Source: Pseudomonas sp. LS.1a (GTDB taxonomy: Bacteria > Pseudomonadota > Gammaproteobacteria > Pseudomonadales > Pseudomonadaceae). From it: a stretch of 64,000 nucleotides of DNA. The notes beneath the pieces are model-generated. The model did not search any database and was not told the DNA's origin. It saw only the letters and a list, made by a program, of their open reading frames with translations. Positions 18,049 to 26,424 of this stretch are shown here, one piece after another (within the stretch, counting starts at the first letter, position 1; the number at the start of each line of letters is the position of its first letter). The stretch lies in the NCBI RefSeq assembly GCF_022533585.1, contig NZ_CP092827.1, positions 4,318,001-4,382,000 on the forward strand, written 5' to 3'. Both the position numbers and the translations under genes were made by a program.

Positions 18049-18498
18049 TCAGCTGGCGCGGAAGATCAGGTGGTCTTCCCAGTCGTCTTCGTGCACATCA
18101 TGCTCACTGAGCATGCGCCCCGACTGGGAAATGCGCTGTTCATGGACCTGCTGGCGATCGCCGCAGACCAGGTGATGCCAGGCCGGCAGGTCCTTGCCCT
18201 CGCTGACCAGGCGGTAGCCACAGGTGCTCGGTAGCCACTTGAACTGGTCGGCCTTGCCCGGGGTGAGCTGGATGCAGTCAGGTACCTGGGCGAAGCGGTT
18301 GGGGTAATCGCTGCACTGGCAGGTGTCCAGATCCAGCAGTTTGCAGGCGATGCGCGTGTAATAGACGCTGTTGTCGTCCTCGTCCTCGAGCTTTTGCAGG
18401 CAGCACAGGCCGCAGCCGTCACACAGCGACTCCCACTCTTGCGGGCTGAGTTGCTCGAGGGTCTTGCGCCGCCAGAACGGCGCGTTTTCAGCGATCAT
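18049..18498 (-). CDS. ycgN: YcgN family cysteine-cluster protein (UPF0260)
   Basis: A 149-residue protein of the UPF0260 family with a cysteine cluster that probably binds a metal or Fe-S centre: [16 protein letters not shown] near residue 27, then [18 protein letters not shown] and CIQLTP. The family is widespread and its function is not established. An ATG six codons upstream lacks a ribosome site. The gene is divergent from the nitroreductase gene. Confidence 0.85.
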   Translation of the reverse strand: MIAENAPFWRRKTLEQLSPQEWESLCDGCGLCCLQKLEDEDDNSVYYTRIACKLLDLDTCQCSDYPNRFAQVPDCIQLTPGKADQFKWLPSTCGYRLVSEGKDLPAWHHLVCGDRQQVHEQRISQSGRMLSEHDVHEDDWEDHLIFRAS

Positions 18499-18642
18499 GA
18501 CACGGGTTTCCTGCATTCATCTTGGGGCCACGGCGCGCGGCGGCGCCAGTCTAGAGCCTGGCCTTCGGCAAAGCCAGACCGCTTGTCAGTCGCGACGCGA
18601 CGCAGTAGCGTGCGCGTTTCCCGTCCTTTTGCAGGAGCCGCC

Positions 18643-19236
18643 ATGAGCGCCAACCCCCGCATTGCCGATTACGCCATCAACGAGCAGTTCATCAACCGCT
18701 GGTCGCCACGCGCCTTCACCGCCGAGCCGATCAGCGAAGAAACCCTGCTGAGCTTCCTTGAAGCCGCACGCTGGGCACCGTCGGCGAACAACTCGCAACC
18801 TTGGCGCTTCCTCTATGCCCGCCGTGACACGCCGAACTGGGAGCGTTACCTGAACCTGCTGGTGCCGGCCAACCGCAGCTGGGCGCAACAGGCTTCGGCA
18901 CTGGTGCTGGTGATTTCCAAGACCACCTACGCCGCCCCGGGCACCACGGAAGAAAAACCGGCGCTGTGGCACACCTTCGATACCGGCTCCGCCTGGGGGC
19001 ACCTGGCCCTGCAAGCCAGCCTCAGCGGCTGGCACACCCATGGCATGGCCGGTTTCGACCAGGCGCTGGCGCGTCAGGAGCTGAAGGTGCCTGAGGGCTA
19101 CGTGCTGCATGCCATGGTGGCGATCGGCAAGCTGGGTGACAAGGCCAGCCTGAACGAAGCCCTGCAGGCGCGTGAAGTGCCGAGCCCGCGCAAGCCACTG
19201 AGCGAGCTGGCTGCCGAGGGTGATTTCAGCCTGTAA
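18643..19236 (+). CDS. Nitroreductase-family flavoprotein
   Basis: A 197-residue FMN-dependent nitroreductase-like oxidoreductase. RWSPRAFTAEPISEE, EAARWAPSANNSQPWRF (FMN phosphate contacts) and the helix with AWGHLALQASLSGWHTHGMAGFD are family marks. AGGAG stands 6 nt before the ATG at 18643. It appears monocistronic, ended by a REP pair. The natural substrate is unknown. Confidence 0.85.
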   Translation: MSANPRIADYAINEQFINRWSPRAFTAEPISEETLLSFLEAARWAPSANNSQPWRFLYARRDTPNWERYLNLLVPANRSWAQQASALVLVISKTTYAAPGTTEEKPALWHTFDTGSAWGHLALQASLSGWHTHGMAGFDQALARQELKVPEGYVLHAMVAIGKLGDKASLNEALQAREVPSPRKPLSELAAEGDFSL

Positions 19237-19246
19237 GCCTTGCACT

Positions 19247-19360
19247 TGCTGTACTGGCCTCTTCGCGGGTAAACCCGCTCCCACAGGTGCCCCACAGAAC
19301 CTGAGGGCCATGGAGACCCTGTGGGAGCGGGTTTACCCGCGAAGAGGCCGGCACAGGCAT
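19247..19360. repeat. REP pair between convergent genes
   Basis: Two arms, CTCTTCGCGGGTAAACCCGC and complement, between the nitroreductase stop and the stop of the hydroxyacid dehydrogenase gene. The linker reads CCACAGAACCTGAGGGCCAT. Confidence 0.87.
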
Positions 19361-19367
19361 TACAAAT

Positions 19368-20300
19368 TCAGTAGCCCCGGGCGAAGTCCACTTCCCCACG
19401 CAATGCCTGCCCCGCCGCAAACGCCCGCACATTCTCGACAAACAACCGCACCATCGCCGCCGGCGAGGTAGGCGCCGAGCTGTGCCCGGTCAGCAGCAGG
19501 CCCCACGCCGTCCAGAACGGATGCTGCCTGGGCAGTGGCTCCTGCCGGCAGACATCGATCACCGCCCCCGCCAGGTGCCCTTCCTTCAGCGCTTCGACCA
19601 GGTCGGCGTCGACCACCGCCACCCCACGCCCGGCATTGATGAACAGCGCCGTGGGCTGGAAGCATTTGAACAACGCCGCGTCATACAGGTCGTGGGTGGC
19701 CGGGGTATCGGGCAGCAGGTTGAGCACGTAGTCGGCCTGGCCAACCATGCGCGGCAGGTCGGCCAGCGCCGCTACCTCGACGAACGGCGCCTGCTCGCGG
19801 GCGCTGCTGGCAACGCCATACAGCACCACGCCGAACGCCTGCAGGAACTCGGCCACCCGCTGACCAATGTCGCCAGTGCCGACGATCAGCACCTTGCGCC
19901 CCTCCAGGGTACGCCCCGGGCGATCATCCCACCGCCGCTCCACCTGGCTGACCAGGCGCGACAGCACCTCGCGCTCATGGCCGAGCATGTAGGTGAGCAT
20001 GTACTCGGCCATCACCTGGCCAAAGATGCCCACGGCGCGGGTCAGGCGATAGTCACGCGGCAGGCCCTCGGCCAGCAGCGGAGTGATACCGGCCCAGGTG
20101 GATTGCATCCAGCCCGGCTTGTGGCCCTGGCGCAGCAGGCTTGCCAGCAGGTCCGGCTGGCCCAGCCACACCGGGCACTGCGGCGCCTGGAGGGCCAGTT
20201 CGGCGGAGTCACCGCTGGTGAGGATTTCCAGTTCAGGTGCGGCTGCGCGCAAAATCTCGGCGTATCGAGCATGATCATGCTCAGCAATCAGTACTCGCAT
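19368..20300 (-). CDS. D-2-hydroxyacid dehydrogenase (GhrA-like)
   Basis: A 310-residue NAD(P)-dependent D-isomer-specific 2-hydroxyacid dehydrogenase. The nucleotide-binding motif is VGTGDIGQRVAEF near 141-153. Downstream come LLPDTPATHDLYD, INAGRGVAVVDADLVEAL with the substrate arginine region, and a C-terminal GHSSAPTSP segment with the acid-base histidine. It best resembles glyoxylate/hydroxypyruvate reductases of the GhrA type. It is the third gene of the rnd-ycgL operon, 2 nt behind ycgL. Substrate is inferred. Confidence 0.82.
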   Translation of the reverse strand: MRVLIAEHDHARYAEILRAAAPELEILTSGDSAELALQAPQCPVWLGQPDLLASLLRQGHKPGWMQSTWAGITPLLAEGLPRDYRLTRAVGIFGQVMAEYMLTYMLGHEREVLSRLVSQVERRWDDRPGRTLEGRKVLIVGTGDIGQRVAEFLQAFGVVLYGVASSAREQAPFVEVAALADLPRMVGQADYVLNLLPDTPATHDLYDAALFKCFQPTALFINAGRGVAVVDADLVEALKEGHLAGAVIDVCRQEPLPRQHPFWTAWGLLLTGHSSAPTSPAAMVRLFVENVRAFAAGQALRGEVDFARGY

Positions 20301-20302
20301 GA

Positions 20303-20596
20303 TCAGGCCGGGTCGTTACGTCGCAGCAACTCTTCGGGCAGGTGCTCGATGTAGTCGTCTTCCGGCGGCGGCATCTGCAGGTGGTAACCCTGGTTGTCGA
20401 GGTTTTCCAGCACCTTGGCGATGTCCTCGCGGGCCAGCTTGCGCTCGGGGGTCAACACCAGGTCAAAGGCATGCATGGGCGTGCCGAAGAACGGCAGCAG
20501 GCCTTCGGGCACGCGCTCCAGGCCGTCGGCCTTGAGCACGTAAAGGTACATTTCGTTCTTGCGGGGGCTCTTGTAGATAGAGCAAATGCGTTTCAT
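20303..20596 (-). CDS. ycgL: YcgL-domain protein
   Basis: A 97-residue protein of the YcgL family ([20 protein letters not shown] at the N-terminus, [19 protein letters not shown] centrally). It has a compact alpha/beta fold of unknown biochemical role. The start codon overlaps the rnd stop by 4 bp, so translation is probably coupled. Pairing with rnd is common in gammaproteobacteria and hints at RNA metabolism. Confidence 0.9.
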   Translation of the reverse strand: MKRICSIYKSPRKNEMYLYVLKADGLERVPEGLLPFFGTPMHAFDLVLTPERKLAREDIAKVLENLDNQGYHLQMPPPEDDYIEHLPEELLRRNDPA

Positions 20597-21726
20597 CGGG
20601 TCTCTCCGGCGCCTGCCAGGCTGTCCAGCAGGGCCTGGCCCATACGCTCACGGCGCCAGCCGCGCAGCGAATCGGGCAATTGATAGGGGCCATTGGGGTA
20701 GCCGCTCTTGAGCAGCGCTTCCAGGGCTTTCTTGCGCAGCATCAGCTCGGGGGCAATGCCCAGCCGCTCGCCTTCGGCCTGGCCGATGGCACGCAGCTGC
20801 TTGAGGATACCGGCGGCCTCGATTGGCAAAGGCTCGGGCAAGGCCTGGGGCCATTGCTCGGCTGGCAGGCTGGCGGCACGCTTGATCAGCTGGATGAGGA
20901 ACTCACCGTCCTGACGAATGGTGCGCGGATGCATCTCGTCGATCTTGGCCAGCGCCGACAGGTTGTTCGGCTGGCTCTTGGCCATGGGCCACAGCGAGTG
21001 TTCCTTGAGGATGCGGTTGCGCGGCACGTCGCGGTTGCGCGCTTCACGCTCGCGCCAGGCGCACAGCTCACGCAGCACTGCCAGTTGCTGGGGGGCCAGC
21101 TTCCAGGCCAGCTTGACATCGCGGTACAGGCTCTCGGGCTCGACTTCGCGGCGCAATGCGGCCACCAGCTCGGCGCCGTCCTCCAGCACCCAGGCGTACT
21201 TGTCGTCACTCAGGCGCGGGCGCAACACAGTGAACAGCTCGGCCAGGTGCACGGCATCTTCGGCGGCATAGCTGACCTGGGTATCGGACAGTGGGCGCTG
21301 CAACCAGTCGGAGCGGGTTTCGCCCTTGGGCAGTTCGATGCCCAGCACTTCCTGCACCAGGCGCGAATAGCCCATGGAGAAGCCCAGGTTCAGGTAACCG
21401 GCGGCCAGCTGGGTGTCGAACAGCGGCTGTGGCAGTTTGCCGGTCAGGCGCAGCAGCACTTCGAGGTCTTCGCTGCAGGCATGCAGCACTTTGACCACCC
21501 CGCTGTCATCCAGCAGTTCGGCCAAGGGTTGCCAGTTGCCGATCAGCAGCGGGTCGATCAGGAAGGCACGCTGGCCGTCGCCGATCTGGATCAGCCCGGC
21601 TTTCGGGTAGAAGGTGTCGACCCGCATGAATTCGGTGTCGACGGCGACAAAGGGCAGCTGGTGCCAGTCGCGGCAGTGTTCGGCCAGGCTCTGGTCGTCA
21701 CGGATCCAGTGTATTTCGATAGCCAC
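20593..21726 (-). CDS. rnd: Ribonuclease D
   Basis: A 377-residue 3'-5' exoribonuclease that trims tRNA precursors. DEDD-family acidic residues are seen as D30 and E32 in AVDTEFMR and in the [13 protein letters not shown] segment, followed by C-terminal HRDC-type helices. It begins with GTG at 21726, behind GGGAGAG. First gene of an operon with ycgL and the dehydrogenase. Confidence 0.92.
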   Translation of the reverse strand: MAIEIHWIRDDQSLAEHCRDWHQLPFVAVDTEFMRVDTFYPKAGLIQIGDGQRAFLIDPLLIGNWQPLAELLDDSGVVKVLHACSEDLEVLLRLTGKLPQPLFDTQLAAGYLNLGFSMGYSRLVQEVLGIELPKGETRSDWLQRPLSDTQVSYAAEDAVHLAELFTVLRPRLSDDKYAWVLEDGAELVAALRREVEPESLYRDVKLAWKLAPQQLAVLRELCAWREREARNRDVPRNRILKEHSLWPMAKSQPNNLSALAKIDEMHPRTIRQDGEFLIQLIKRAASLPAEQWPQALPEPLPIEAAGILKQLRAIGQAEGERLGIAPELMLRKKALEALLKSGYPNGPYQLPDSLRGWRRERMGQALLDSLAGAGETR

Positions 21727-21861
21727 GAGGCTCTCCCACTAACATTGGCGCGCAGTATATACGGCGCGGGCACTGCTGGTGAAACCCGGGCCATCCTTGA
21801 TATCGATCAGTGGTGCTGTTGTGCATGTTCAGTGCGCAATATCCGCAAGCTTCGCGATCCC

Positions 21862-21889
21862 TGTGGGAGCGGGCATGCCCGCTCCCACA
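21862..21889. repeat. 28-bp perfect palindrome (REP-like core)
   Basis: TGTGGGAGCGGGC (21862-21874), AT, and GCCCGCTCCCACA (21877-21889) are exact complements. The core is the GTGGGAGCGGG part of the REP joined back-to-back. It lies between the start of rnd and the stop of eptA, where it could serve as a transcript-end hairpin for eptA. Confidence 0.75.
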
Positions 21890-21926
21890 AAGACCGCGCA
21901 AGCCCAAGTATGGAACGCGCTTCGAC

Positions 21927-23564
21927 TCAGCGCTTGGCGGCCAGCCACGGCCGGCAGCTGGCGAACATGTCCAGCGACTGCTGGTAGACCTCGGTGTGCA
22001 CCTGCAACAGGCCGAGCATCGAGTGGAACAGGTTGTCCTGCGACAGCGGCGCATCGCTGAGCTTGGCCAGGCAGTCGGTGTCGACGCCGAAGTCCTCCTT
22101 GTAGCTGTCGGAGAACCAGGTCAGCAGCGGCACGTGCTTCTGCTGCTCGGGGGCGATGGCGTAAGGCGTGCCGTGCAGGAACAGGTTGTACTCACCCAGC
22201 GACTCGCCATGGTCGGACAGGTAGATCATCGCCGTGTCGACCTTGTCCTGCTTGCTGCGCAGGGTGTCGATCAGCGAGGCCAGCACCTTGTCGGTATAGG
22301 CCAGGGTGTTGTCGTAGCCGTTGATGATTTCCTGCTCGCTGCACTGGTCCAGCGCGTTGCTCTGGCACACCGGGGCAAAGCGCTGGTCGGCGCCGGGGTA
22401 GCGCTTGAAGTATTCAGGCCCGTGGCTGCCCATCTGGTGCAGCACCAGCACGGTGTCCTTGTCGAGGTTGTCGAGCAGCTCACCCAGGCCCTGCAGCAGG
22501 ATCTGGTCATGGCATTCTCCGTCAGCGCACAGCTGCGGGTCCTTGAGGTTGCTGACATCGATGAACTGCACACGGTCGCAGGTGCCCTTGCAGCCCGACT
22601 GGTTGTCACGCCACTGCACCGCCAGGCCGGAACGCTGGAGGATGTCCAGTAACCCTTCGCGGTTCTTCGCCACGCGGGCATCGTAGTCCTTGCGCTTCAT
22701 GCCAGAGAACATGCACGGCACCGAGACGGCGGTTTCCGTGCCGCAGGAGTGCACATCGGAGAACGCCAGCAGGCCCTGCTCTTTGGCAAGGTTCGGCGTG
22801 GTATCGCGGTTGTAGCCGAGCACGCCGAAGTGGTCTGCCCGCGCACTTTCGCCCACTACCAGTACGGTCAGCGACTTGCGTTCATGTTTTTGCCAGGCGG
22901 CATCACGCTTGGCATCTTCGCCAAAATGCTGGAAGGGCCGCGATGCGGTACCGACGCGCTCGCTGACATAACCGATGGAGGCACCCACGATATTGCTGGG
23001 GGTGAGCATCAGGCGCAGTTCGTGGTGATTGCGAAACAGCGACGACAGCCCCTGGTAGTTGACCAGTGCCACCGAGCCCAGGGCCACCACGCAGGCACCG
23101 CCAACCACCAGTTTGCCGAGCAGTTCACGGTGCCAGACGCGATAGGCGATCGGCGCCTTCCACAACAGTACCGAAGGCACTACACCGAGGCCCAGGATAT
23201 ACAAGGCAAACTTCAACGAAAGCAAGTCACGCACTTCCGCCACGTTGGTTTCCGCCATATTGCGGAACATACCCGCGTCAATAAGTACACCGTATTGGTT
23301 CATGAAGTAAGCCACCCCCGCGCCACTCATGAATAACACGACAAGTATTGGTTTCAATACATAACGGAAGGCGACCAGCGTAAGGATCAGGTTGAATGCG
23401 AACAACATCAGCACGGCAAACGCCAGGCTCAGCCAAAGCCCCGGCAAACCGGGCGGAACGATCTGTTCAAGGTGCTGCCAGAGGAAGACATTGAAGCCGA
23501 TCAGCAGGTAAAGGCTGGCCAGCAGCGTGACCCATTCAGTCCGCAGGGATTTGAAGTTGAGCAT
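21927..23564 (-). CDS. eptA: Lipid A phosphoethanolamine transferase (EptA type)
   Basis: A 545-residue inner-membrane enzyme. Five hydrophobic segments in the first 170 residues anchor a periplasmic alkaline-phosphatase-fold domain that moves phosphoethanolamine onto lipid A. In SCGTETAVSVPCMFS, T278 is the expected nucleophile and C274/C284 the flanking disulfide. GESARADHFGVLGYNRDTTP and LSDHGESLGE carry metal ligands. The ATG at 23564 is preferred to a TTG four codons upstream; neither has a strong ribosome site. I see no clear PmrA box. Confidence 0.88.
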   Translation of the reverse strand: MLNFKSLRTEWVTLLASLYLLIGFNVFLWQHLEQIVPPGLPGLWLSLAFAVLMLFAFNLILTLVAFRYVLKPILVVLFMSGAGVAYFMNQYGVLIDAGMFRNMAETNVAEVRDLLSLKFALYILGLGVVPSVLLWKAPIAYRVWHRELLGKLVVGGACVVALGSVALVNYQGLSSLFRNHHELRLMLTPSNIVGASIGYVSERVGTASRPFQHFGEDAKRDAAWQKHERKSLTVLVVGESARADHFGVLGYNRDTTPNLAKEQGLLAFSDVHSCGTETAVSVPCMFSGMKRKDYDARVAKNREGLLDILQRSGLAVQWRDNQSGCKGTCDRVQFIDVSNLKDPQLCADGECHDQILLQGLGELLDNLDKDTVLVLHQMGSHGPEYFKRYPGADQRFAPVCQSNALDQCSEQEIINGYDNTLAYTDKVLASLIDTLRSKQDKVDTAMIYLSDHGESLGEYNLFLHGTPYAIAPEQQKHVPLLTWFSDSYKEDFGVDTDCLAKLSDAPLSQDNLFHSMLGLLQVHTEVYQQSLDMFASCRPWLAAKR

Positions 23565-23661
23565 TAGTGTTCGCAATCAAGAGTGATTATCAGCCCAAGG
23601 GCCTGCGCGGCACCGGGGAAACTGGGCTGAACTCTAGAAAGCGCACCATCAATTTTTTGTG

Positions 23662-23699
23662 AAAAAGACGCCAACAAATTCGTGAGCAGGCGCCTTTTC
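23662..23699 (-). terminator. Rho-independent terminator after the CHMI-type gene
   Basis: On the minus strand AAAAGGCGCC pairs with GGCGTCTTTT (one G-T wobble) around a 16-nt loop, followed by a T-run (bases 23662-23666 read as T). It starts 30 nt after the stop at 23729. Flanking A and T tracts make it potentially bidirectional. Confidence 0.75.
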
Positions 23700-23728
23700 T
23701 ACATTAAAAGAAGTTCATTCAGCACTGT

Positions 23729-24094
23729 TCAGCCTGGCAGGCGCGCCTTGGCGTATGGCTCGCGGTCGATGTCCAGCACTTCCACGCACAGCTGAATGTC
23801 CAGCCCGGGTTGCTCGGGAATGGCTTCACGCAGTACCTCCAGCAGGCTGGCGGACAGTTGCGTCTTCACCTCGGGCGAGCGCCCGCTGAGAATGGCCAGG
23901 CGCACATGGGCAAAGGCGCGCTCGCCTGGCGCGGTACCCACGCGAAACTGGCCGAAGGCCTGGGCGCGGCTCTTGATGTCGGCCTCGTCGGCAAACTGGC
24001 CACTGCCGACCAGGGCGTGGTTCAGGCGCAACAGCAGGGTATCGACGTTCAGCTCGCGCAGGTTGTCGCTGTATTCCAGGTTCAGGTGGGGCAT
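23729..24094 (-). CDS. 5-carboxymethyl-2-hydroxymuconate isomerase-like protein (tautomerase superfamily)
   Basis: A 121-residue protein whose Pro2, directly after the initiator Met (MPHLNLEYSDNL), is the catalytic base typical of the tautomerase superfamily. FAHVRLAILSGRS and VEVLDIDREPYAKA fit the CHMI/HpaF family. No homoprotocatechuate pathway genes are nearby, so its true substrate is uncertain. It ends in a good terminator. Confidence 0.8.
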   Translation of the reverse strand: MPHLNLEYSDNLRELNVDTLLLRLNHALVGSGQFADEADIKSRAQAFGQFRVGTAPGERAFAHVRLAILSGRSPEVKTQLSASLLEVLREAIPEQPGLDIQLCVEVLDIDREPYAKARLPG

Positions 24095-24211
24095 GGTGCA
24101 GGTTCCGGGTCACGGGAGAGATGCGACAGCCTAACCCAGTCCCCTACCTGCGCAAAGGCGACTATCCTCAAAGGTCAGAACCATTCGCCAACCCCCGACA
24201 GAGGTGAAGAA

Positions 24212-24448
24212 ATGCCAGTTCCGCATGATCTGCTCGCTGACCTGCACGTTACCGCTGATGCATTCCAGGCGCTCATCGACAAGGACCAGACGCTGCACTC
24301 ACTGCACAAGGAATACAACGCCAAAGACAAGGAGGTGGTCGCCGCCGAAAGCAACGGTACCAACGACGAGGCCGTCAACCGCCTGCGCAAGGAGCGGTTG
24401 CTGATCAAGGACAAGATCGAACGGATCATTCATCCGCCCAAATCCTGA
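24212..24448 (+). CDS. YdcH-type DUF465 small protein
   Basis: A 78-residue, highly charged helical protein (DLLADLHVTADAFQALIDKD, then LHSLHKEYNAKDKE and LRKERLLIKDKIERII) with coiled-coil character. It belongs to the DUF465 family. GAGGTGAAGA precedes the ATG at 24212. Function unknown; no operon partner. Confidence 0.82.
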   Translation: MPVPHDLLADLHVTADAFQALIDKDQTLHSLHKEYNAKDKEVVAAESNGTNDEAVNRLRKERLLIKDKIERIIHPPKS

Positions 24449-24466
24449 CAGGAATTCATTGAATCC

Positions 24467-24567
24467 ACCGACCTCTTCGCGGGTGAACCCGCTCCCACAG
24501 GTACAGCGCCAGCCCTGATGGCAGCCGAGTCCCTGTGGGAGCGGGTTTACCCGCGAAGAGGCCAGCA
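24467..24567. repeat. REP pair between convergent genes
   Basis: Arms CTCTTCGCGGGTGAACCCGC and CGGGTTTACCCGCGAAGAGG lie between the DUF465 stop and the stop of the PLP enzyme gene. One arm has the TGAA variant, the other TTTA, so the two are not identical. Confidence 0.86.
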
Positions 24568-24571
24568 GCCC

Positions 24572-25741
24572 TTACACAGCAGCCGCAGCCTTCAACGCCC
24601 CATCCAGGTCCTCGACCAGGTCGCGGTAATCCTCGATCCCCACCGACAACCGCAGCAGGTTCTCGCTGATCCCCATCACGCCCTTCTGCTCCGGGCTCAG
24701 CGAGCAGTGCGACATGCTCCAGGAGTGGTTGATCATGCTCTCCACCCCGCCCAGCGAGTCGGCCAGCACGAAGATCTGCAGCGCCTCGACCAGCCGATTG
24801 AGCGCGGCCCGGTCGCCCTTGACCTTCATCGCCACCACCGCCCCGCCACTGCGCATCTGGCGTTTGCACAGCTCATGCTGCGGGTGGCTTTCCAGCCCCG
24901 GGTAATACACCTGCTCGATCTGCGCGTGGCTTTCGAGGAAGCGCGCTACCTGCAGGGCATTGGCACACTGGCGCTCCATGCGCACATCCAGGGTCTTCAG
25001 GCCGCGCAGGGCCAGGTAGCAGTCGAACGGCCCCTGCACCGCGCCAATCGCCATGCTGATTCGGCGCAGGCGCGCCAACAGCGCATCATTGGCGGCTACC
25101 ACCACGCCACCGGTAAGGTCGGAGTGGCCGCCGATGTACTTGCTGGCCGAGTGCATCACCAGGTCCACACCCAGGGTGATGGGGCGCTGGTTCCATGGCG
25201 AGCAGAAGGTGTTGTCGATGCAGGTAAGGATGCCCCGCGCCTTGGCCAGGTCGCACACAGCCTTGATATCGACCAGGTGCAACAAAGGGTTGGTCGGCGA
25301 TTCGATCCAGATCAGCTGGGTTTCCGGCTTGATGGCGGCAGCCACCGCCTCGAGGTCGTTGAGGTCGACGTAGGTGGTGGTCAGGCCCGAGGTGCGGCTA
25401 CGGTAGTCTTCGAGGATGCGGAAAGTACCGCCGTACACACCGTTCATCACCACCACGTGGGCATCCTTGGGCAGCAGCTCCAGCACGGTGGCGGTGGCGT
25501 TCACACCCGAGGCGCAGGCAACCGCGCCCACCCCTTCTTCCAGGGCGGCGACACAGGTTTCGTAGGCATGCCGGGTGGGGTTGCCGACGCGGCTGTAGGA
25601 GTATTCCGGTTTGTCATCCAGGCTGCGCTTGGTGAACGAGCTGGCGGTGACGATCGCCGGAAAGATAGCGTTATCGGCGACGCTGAACTGCTCACCGGCG
25701 TGAATGGTACGGGTGGCGAAATTGCGCGGCTTGTCGGACAT
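24572..25741 (-). CDS. Cystathionine gamma-lyase/synthase-type PLP enzyme
   Basis: A 389-residue trans-sulfuration (Cys/Met metabolism) PLP enzyme. K201 in MHSASKYIGGHSD binds the cofactor. SRVGNPTRHAYE, ACASGVNATATVL and the SLGGVESMINH segment are family motifs. It could be a cystathionine or methionine gamma-lyase or a gamma-synthase. The divergent Lrp-type regulator recalls amino-acid-degrading lyases such as the mdeR/mdeA arrangement in P. putida, so a catabolic lyase is my preferred reading. The start at 25741 is MSDKPRNF. Confidence 0.82.
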   Translation of the reverse strand: MSDKPRNFATRTIHAGEQFSVADNAIFPAIVTASSFTKRSLDDKPEYSYSRVGNPTRHAYETCVAALEEGVGAVACASGVNATATVLELLPKDAHVVVMNGVYGGTFRILEDYRSRTSGLTTTYVDLNDLEAVAAAIKPETQLIWIESPTNPLLHLVDIKAVCDLAKARGILTCIDNTFCSPWNQRPITLGVDLVMHSASKYIGGHSDLTGGVVVAANDALLARLRRISMAIGAVQGPFDCYLALRGLKTLDVRMERQCANALQVARFLESHAQIEQVYYPGLESHPQHELCKRQMRSGGAVVAMKVKGDRAALNRLVEALQIFVLADSLGGVESMINHSWSMSHCSLSPEQKGVMGISENLLRLSVGIEDYRDLVEDLDGALKAAAAV

Positions 25742-25814
25742 GGTCAGGCCCATTGGCAGAATGAAAGTTGCCACTATCGCACAACCCAAATCTTCTGGCC
25801 TTGGGGTAATCTGT

Positions 25815-25826
25815 GAAAAATTTTTC
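25815..25826. promoter_or_regulatory. AT-rich perfect palindrome, candidate Lrp-type operator
   Basis: GAAAAATTTTTC is a perfect 12-bp palindrome between the divergent lyase and Lrp genes. It lies 20 bp before the regulator ATG and 74 bp before the lyase ATG. AT-rich dyads are typical of Lrp-family sites. Confidence 0.4.
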
Positions 25827-25845
25827 TCCACGGCCCACATGCAAT

Positions 25846-26307
25846 ATGGACAGCTTCGACCAGCACATTCTCACCCTGCTTCAGCGCGACGCCTCGATCT
25901 CGCTCAAGGACCTGGCAGAGGCCGTCAACCTGTCCACCACGCCGTGCTGGAAGCGGGTCAGGCGCCTGGAGGAGGACGGCTACATTGTCGGCCGCGTTGC
26001 CCTGCTGGACCCGCAACGGCTGGGGCTGGGGCTGACGGTGTTCGTCCAGCTCAAGACCCAGCGCCACGACAGCGCCTGGCTGGAGCAGTTTGCCGCGACC
26101 GTGACCGGGTTCGAGGAAGTGATGGAGTTCTACCGCATGTCGGGGGACTGGGATTACATGCTGCGGGTGGTGGTGGGGGATATTGCGGCGTATGACCGGT
26201 TCTACAAGAAGCTGATTACCAGTACTGATGGGCTGTCGAACATTACTTCCAGTTTTGCCATGGAGCAGATGAAGTACACCACGGCTTACCCGGTGCATCG
26301 TTCCTGA
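25846..26307 (+). CDS. Lrp/AsnC-family regulator of the adjacent lyase
   Basis: A 153-residue Lrp/AsnC regulator. The N-terminal helix-turn-helix (MDSFDQHILTLLQRDASISL, then NLSTTPCWKRVRRLEEDGYI) is followed by a RAM effector domain with GDWDYMLRVVV. The ATG at 25846 gives the family length. A GTG at 25813 would add eleven residues but overlaps the palindrome. Likely an amino-acid-responsive activator of the divergent PLP enzyme, as in MdeR; this is inference from layout. Confidence 0.87.
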   Translation: MDSFDQHILTLLQRDASISLKDLAEAVNLSTTPCWKRVRRLEEDGYIVGRVALLDPQRLGLGLTVFVQLKTQRHDSAWLEQFAATVTGFEEVMEFYRMSGDWDYMLRVVVGDIAAYDRFYKKLITSTDGLSNITSSFAMEQMKYTTAYPVHRS

Positions 26308-26310
26308 TCG

Positions 26311-26419
26311 GTGCTGGATGCTTCGCGGGTAAACCCGCTCCCACAAGGATCACCGCTGCCCTCAGGCCTGTAAGGTCCCTGTGGGAGCGGGTTTACCCGC
26401 GAAGAGGCCAGCACAGGCA
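26311..26419. repeat. REP pair between convergent genes
   Basis: Arms CTTCGCGGGTAAACCCGC and CGGGTTTACCCGCGAAGAGG between the Lrp stop and the oxidoreductase stop. The left arm has lost part of its outer flank (GGATGCTTC for GGCCTCTTC). Confidence 0.84.
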
Positions 26420-26424
26420 ACCCA

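Noticed and set aside
23729..24094. Homoprotocatechuate degradation pathway suggested by the CHMI-type isomerase
   Set aside because: No other hpa/hpc genes in the window; the isomerase is an orphan and its substrate is open.
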